DNA of 8,236 nt from JBAWXE01 sp037144255 (GTDB taxonomy: Bacteria; Bacteroidota; Bacteroidia; Chitinophagales; Chitinophagaceae): contig JBAWXE010000112.1 in assembly GCA_037144255.1 (NCBI GenBank), positions 1-8,236 of the forward strand, in the 5' to 3' direction. Shown here piece after piece: positions 5,785 to 8,236 of this stretch (position 1 is the stretch's first letter; each line of letters starts with the position of its first letter). Made by a program: the position numbers and the translations under genes. Below the pieces are notes generated by a model, which was given only the letters and a program-made list of their open reading frames with translations, had not been told where the DNA came from and made no database searches.

Positions 5785-6183
5785 TTACAATTGCTCTACA
5801 GCACTTAATAACTTTTCAAATGTCAGCGGCTTAGTGATGTAACCATGTATGGGATACTTCTTAGATGTTTCCATATCATGACGGTCAATCGATGATGTTA
5901 ACATAACAATTTTGATATCCTTACCTCTGGTATCTATTTTCTGAAAAGCATCCAAAAATTCAAAACCATCCATGATAGGCATATTGATATCCAGCAAAAT
6001 AAAATCCGGGCAATCAACAATGTCATTCCCTTCATCTATAGAACTCACTATGTAATCTATGGCTTCTTTGCCATTCCAGGTCACATGCACTTTTTCGGTG
6101 AGGTTGGTCTTGCTTAGTATACGCTCACTGATCAGGTTACTCGTACTATCATCGTCTACTAAAAGGGTAAAAGAAAATTTCAT
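5785..6183 (-). CDS. Stand-alone CheY-like response regulator receiver
   Basis: The protein has 132 residues and is a single REC domain with no output domain. The acidic pocket is D10-D12 (LLVDDDSTSN), the phospho-acceptor is D65 in FILLDINMPIMDGFEFL, the switch Thr is T96 in IVMLTSS, and the conserved Lys is K118 in GYITKPL. All key residues are intact, so it should be phosphorylated by a histidine kinase and act by protein-protein contact, as in CheY-type or phosphorelay proteins. No kinase is encoded in the window, so it is an orphan here. It is convergent with the Sm-like gene (55-base gap). Its upstream region carries a dyad at 6291-6308 and a four-unit 10-bp repeat array at 6306-6345. 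The ATG is close to the usual start of the first strand. Confidence 0.95.
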   Translation of the reverse strand: MKFSFTLLVDDDSTSNLISERILSKTNLTEKVHVTWNGKEAIDYIVSSIDEGNDIVDCPDFILLDINMPIMDGFEFLDAFQKIDTRGKDIKIVMLTSSIDRHDMETSKKYPIHGYITKPLTFEKLLSAVEQL

Positions 6184-6290
6184 ATTCTTACTGATAATTA
6201 ATTACAATATGTTTCGATCCCGCACAATAGCCAATCGTATTCCCATTTAAATAAGGCCCTTATGTAAAATTATTTCTTATAGACCATAAA

Positions 6291-6308
6291 AACTACATTG
6301 TAGTAGTT
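6291..6308. promoter_or_regulatory. Dyad AACTAC-N6-GTAGTT upstream of the receiver gene
   Basis: AACTAC (6291-6296) and GTAGTT (6303-6308) are perfect inverted arms around ATTGTA, about 110 bases upstream of the receiver start on its strand. The right arm overlaps the first unit of the 10-bp array. It may be an operator or a small hairpin. Confidence 0.4.
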
Positions 6309-6345
6309 AATGATTGGTAATGATCGTTAATTTATGTTAATCGCA
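6306..6345. repeat. Four-unit direct-repeat array, exact 10-bp period
   Basis: The units are GTTAATGATT (6306), GGTAATGATC (6316), GTTAATTTAT (6326) and GTTAATCGCA (6336). The six-base core G(T/G)TAAT is kept and the four-base spacer varies. Read on the minus strand, the cores are ATTAAC/ATTACC, placed 123-162 bases upstream of the receiver ATG and starting 15 bases beyond the stop of the membrane gene. Exact 10-bp phasing suggests a multi-site operator facing one side of the helix. Confidence 0.65.
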
Positions 6346-6359
6346 TATGTACTGAGATA

Positions 6360-6644
6360 TCAGAACAAATTGCCTAATATGCCCATTGCTAGCGTGGAAA
6401 AGACTAGAACAAAGTAAAATAAGTAGTTTACCAAATTGCTGAATTTAAGGTATCTTTTCTCATGACGACTGAAAGTGTTGGTAATAGTAGAACGAGAATA
6501 TGGCACCATGGATTTGATAATGATACGCGGCAATTCACTCTTTAACCCGAAAGCTATAACACCCACCAATTTAACAAGGAAATATATAGCTATAATAGCA
6601 ATAATAATTTGGTACCAGTGCCTTATAATAAAATGAGGAATCAT
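6360..6644 (-). CDS. Small membrane protein with two predicted helices
   Basis: The product is 94 residues from the ATG at 6644. The frame extends to a TTG at 6659, but that TTG is the end of a TATATTTG -7 element, so the ATG (starting MIPHFIIRHWYQ) is preferred. In the preferred numbering there are two hydrophobic segments, at about 12-33 (IIIAIIAIYFLVKLVGVIAFGL) and 71-92 (LVNYLFYFVLVFSTLAMGILG). Between them lies a basic loop with SRSTITNTFSRHEKRYLKF, so the loop is probably cytoplasmic and the ends face the periplasm. The C-terminus ends directly after the second helix. No family is recognised. Coding status rests on length, helix pattern and the promoter motif. Confidence 0.6.
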   Translation of the reverse strand: MIPHFIIRHWYQIIIAIIAIYFLVKLVGVIAFGLKSELPRIIIKSMVPYSRSTITNTFSRHEKRYLKFSNLVNYLFYFVLVFSTLAMGILGNLF

Positions 6645-6656
6645 AGATCGGTAATT

Positions 6657-6664
6657 CAAATATA
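6657..6664 (-). promoter_or_regulatory. Full-consensus -7 element (TATATTTG on minus strand)
   Basis: CAAATATA on the plus strand reads TATATTTG on the minus strand, an exact TAnnTTTG match. It ends 12 bases before the membrane-protein ATG, implying a leader of only a few bases, as for the hydrolase. Confidence 0.5.
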
Positions 6665-6673
6665 GTTCTAACA

Positions 6674-6721
6674 GTTACTAAAAAAGAAAATGATTTATTT
6701 ATATTCATTTTTTACAGTAAT
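6674..6721. repeat. Imperfect long inverted repeat in a divergent intergenic region
   Basis: AAAATGA (6687-6693) and TCATTTT (6705-6711) are perfect arms around 11 bases. The match continues outward imperfectly as GTTACT (left) against AGTAAT (right). It lies between two divergent genes (minus-strand membrane gene, plus-strand LA_2272-like gene), just upstream of the minus-strand promoter, so it could be a shared operator or a hairpin. Confidence 0.35.
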
Positions 6722-6858
6722 GAAACTAATTACACATTAAATATCACACTCTAATTAAAACAATTGAATTTGTAAAAATGTTGAAAAATGAATAGCATTA
6801 TAATTCATAAGAAAAATCAACAATAATATTTAGCCTTCTGTTCTGTTAATGTAACTTC

Positions 6859-7641
6859 ATGCCCTGTATGAGAACCATAATTATTTTACTGCTTAGCTTC
6901 ATATGCATGCCTATTTTAGAGGCGCAGGAAAATAATAATACCAATACCAATATACTCAGAGCCAATACAGATACGGCCAACAATGGCAAACTATTCAGTA
7001 ATAGAAATGTATTTTGGTTCACACCGGTAAGCAGGAATACTGAGATAAAGGGAATAGCACTTGGATTGATGGCAACACCACTGCAAGAGCATGATCAACT
7101 GAAGATCAAAGGATTAAACATAACCATCGACCCCTTTGTATCTGTTGCCAGTTTCTATACATTTTTTGGTTCATTTTTCACACCATTCATTCCAGCCAAA
7201 TATGATATAGCAGGCTATATAGGAAACCCTCATATTTTTATGAGGAAATCCAGTTCCTATGCTACTATTATACATGGTATGAGTATAGGTACCGGCAATT
7301 ATGGAGCTCAGATGCAGGGATTCTCAATCAATGCCTTCAATTCATTAAATAATGAAATGGATGGACTGGAGATCACTACCATTATGAATATGCACTATAG
7401 CTTTAAGGGTATGATCATTGCACTGTTCAGAAACAAGACCACTACCGGCAATGGGGTACAAATAGGGCTCATCAACAATTGTAAAGAAGGGCGTATAATA
7501 CAAATAGGTCTTATCAATAAAATAGGAAAACGAATTCTACCTATCTTTAATTGTAGTCTCAAAAAACAGAAGAATATTCCTGCAAAGGAGTTAATAAAAC
7601 CTAAAAAGCCAACAACCATAAAATCTTCCAAACACAAATAA
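6859..7641 (+). CDS. Exported protein with QIGLIN repeats (LA_2272-like surface protein)
   Basis: The protein has 260 residues. The N-terminus is a signal peptide (MRTIIILLLSFICMPILEAQ from Met4), with cleavage likely near EA-Q at about 22-23. Translation may begin at Met4 (6868) rather than Met1. An Asn/Thr-rich stretch (24-45) follows, then a beta-rich body. Glycine-spaced strands recur: IKGIALGLMA (63-72), IHGMSIGTGNYGAQMQGFSINAFNSL, DGLEITTIMNMH, FKGMIIALF, and finally GNGVQIGLINNCKEGRIIQIGLINKIGKRILPIFNC (198-232). The GxQIGLxN pairs match a motif of LA_2272-type surface proteins found in Bacteroidota and Leptospira. The tail (233-260) is Lys-rich and probably disordered. The role is unknown; periplasmic or outer-membrane location is inferred. 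It lies 14 bases before the barrel gene and is likely co-transcribed with it. Confidence 0.8.
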   Translation: MPCMRTIIILLLSFICMPILEAQENNNTNTNILRANTDTANNGKLFSNRNVFWFTPVSRNTEIKGIALGLMATPLQEHDQLKIKGLNITIDPFVSVASFYTFFGSFFTPFIPAKYDIAGYIGNPHIFMRKSSSYATIIHGMSIGTGNYGAQMQGFSINAFNSLNNEMDGLEITTIMNMHYSFKGMIIALFRNKTTTGNGVQIGLINNCKEGRIIQIGLINKIGKRILPIFNCSLKKQKNIPAKELIKPKKPTTIKSSKHK

Positions 7642-7655
7642 GCCATCGGTACAGC

Positions 7656-8236
7656 ATGAGGATATTCAATATTATACTGTTCTTATTAATTGCATTTAGT
7701 TATCCGGTACAGGCTCAGGACTACTATGAGATACAAGTATATGGATCAGAAACTGTTGAGAAACATTATACTATGTTAGAACTCCATAGCAATTATACTT
7801 TAGATGGAGAAAAGAATACAGTCAATGAAGTATTACCTACACATCATATTTTCCATGAGACCATAGAGATCACACATGGTTTTACCAATTGGTTTGAAAC
7901 TGGTTTCTACATTTTTACAGCTATAGGTAGCGATAACAGAACTAATTATGTTGGAAGTCATATAAGGCCTAGAATAAGAATACCTGAAAGTTGGAAATGG
8001 CCGGTAGGATTAAGTCTGTCAGGAGAAATTGGTTATCAGAAAAGAGATTATTCTGAAGACGACTGGACATTAGAGATAAGACCTATCATTGACAAACAAA
8101 TAAAGAAATTTTACTTGGCATTTAATCCTACTTTAGATAAATCCTTGCATGGACTGAATCAAAAAGAAAATTTTGTCTTTTCTCCCAACTTTAAGGTCAG
8201 TTACGCTATTACAAAAAAAATAATTCCGGGTTTGGA
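7656..8236 (+). CDS. Probable outer-membrane beta-barrel protein (3' partial)
   Basis: The frame opens at ATG 7656 and runs off the right edge without a stop; 193 complete codons are visible. The signal peptide is MRIFNIILFLLIAFSYPVQAQ, with cleavage likely at QA-Q. The mature part begins DYYEIQVYGSETV and has alternating amphipathic strands rich in aromatic residues: TMLELHSNYTLDG, HIFHETIEITHGFTNWFETGFYIFTA, GSHIRPRIRIPESWKWPVGLSLSGEIGYQK, DWTLEIRPIIDKQIKKFYLAFNPTLDKS and FSPNFKVSYAITKKI. Strand hairpins of this sort, with paired Trp/Tyr/Phe girdles, fit an outer-membrane beta-barrel. The layout recalls the MetA/phenol-degradation-type transporter family, a memory-based suggestion. It starts 14 bases after the LA_2272-like gene and has its own signal peptide, so the two probably form an export-related operon. 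Confidence 0.8.
   Translation, partial: MRIFNIILFLLIAFSYPVQAQDYYEIQVYGSETVEKHYTMLELHSNYTLDGEKNTVNEVLPTHHIFHETIEITHGFTNWFETGFYIFTAIGSDNRTNYVGSHIRPRIRIPESWKWPVGLSLSGEIGYQKRDYSEDDWTLEIRPIIDKQIKKFYLAFNPTLDKSLHGLNQKENFVFSPNFKVSYAITKKIIPGL

Noticed and set aside
5773..5794. Hairpin as shared terminator between the Sm-like and receiver genes
   Set aside because: The stem (GCAATGTA with TACAATTGC) has a bulge and overlaps the receiver stop codon; there is no proper T tract after it on either strand.

Overview
The window looks like a member of the Bacteroidota, probably close to Chitinophagaceae/Sphingobacteriia. Three things point there: a type IX secretion (T9SS) C-terminal sorting domain, AT-rich intergenic DNA without clear Shine-Dalgarno sites, and repeated TAnnTTTG-like -7 promoter elements (mostly TAYCTTTA/G). 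The family-level placement is inference.

Layout. (1) 2-1729, +: the 3' end of a giant repetitive surface/secreted protein of tandem Ig-like units with a T9SS tail, closed by a hairpin terminator. (2) 1883-2683, +: a NYN-domain putative ribonuclease with a C-terminal OST-HTH/LOTUS RNA-binding domain. (3) 2792-3844, +: a class III-type polyhydroxyalkanoate (PHA) synthase catalytic subunit (PhaC) with Cys/Asp/His triad but an altered nucleophile box, followed by a near-perfect terminator. (4) 3946-4806, +: an alpha/beta hydrolase with its own promoter, possibly related to PHA turnover. (5) 4807-5483: a 677-base stretch without a credible gene, holding a strong -7 element, an array of eight degenerate 11-bp repeats, and a compact set of mutually exclusive hairpins. 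(6) 5484-5729, +: an 81-aa protein with an Sm/SH3-barrel-like pattern. (7) 5785-6183, -: a stand-alone CheY-like receiver, preceded on its strand by a second phased array (four 10-bp repeats) and a dyad. (8) 6360-6644, -: a small two-helix membrane protein. (9) 6859-7641 and 7656 to the right edge, +: two exported proteins 14 bases apart, the first with QIGLIN motifs of the LA_2272 type and the second a probable outer-membrane beta-barrel cut by the window edge.

How they fit. Most genes appear monocistronic, with their own -7 element or terminator; only the last pair looks like an operon. PhaC and the hydrolase may share a storage-polymer or acyl-ester theme, but the PhaE partner normally needed by class III synthases is not in this window. 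The most unusual material is non-coding: the 11-bp-phased array at 4946-5032 and the 10-bp-phased array at 6306-6345 place identical faces of the helix at regular intervals, as expected for head-to-tail binding of a regulator. I see no CRISPR array, tRNA, rRNA or transposase.
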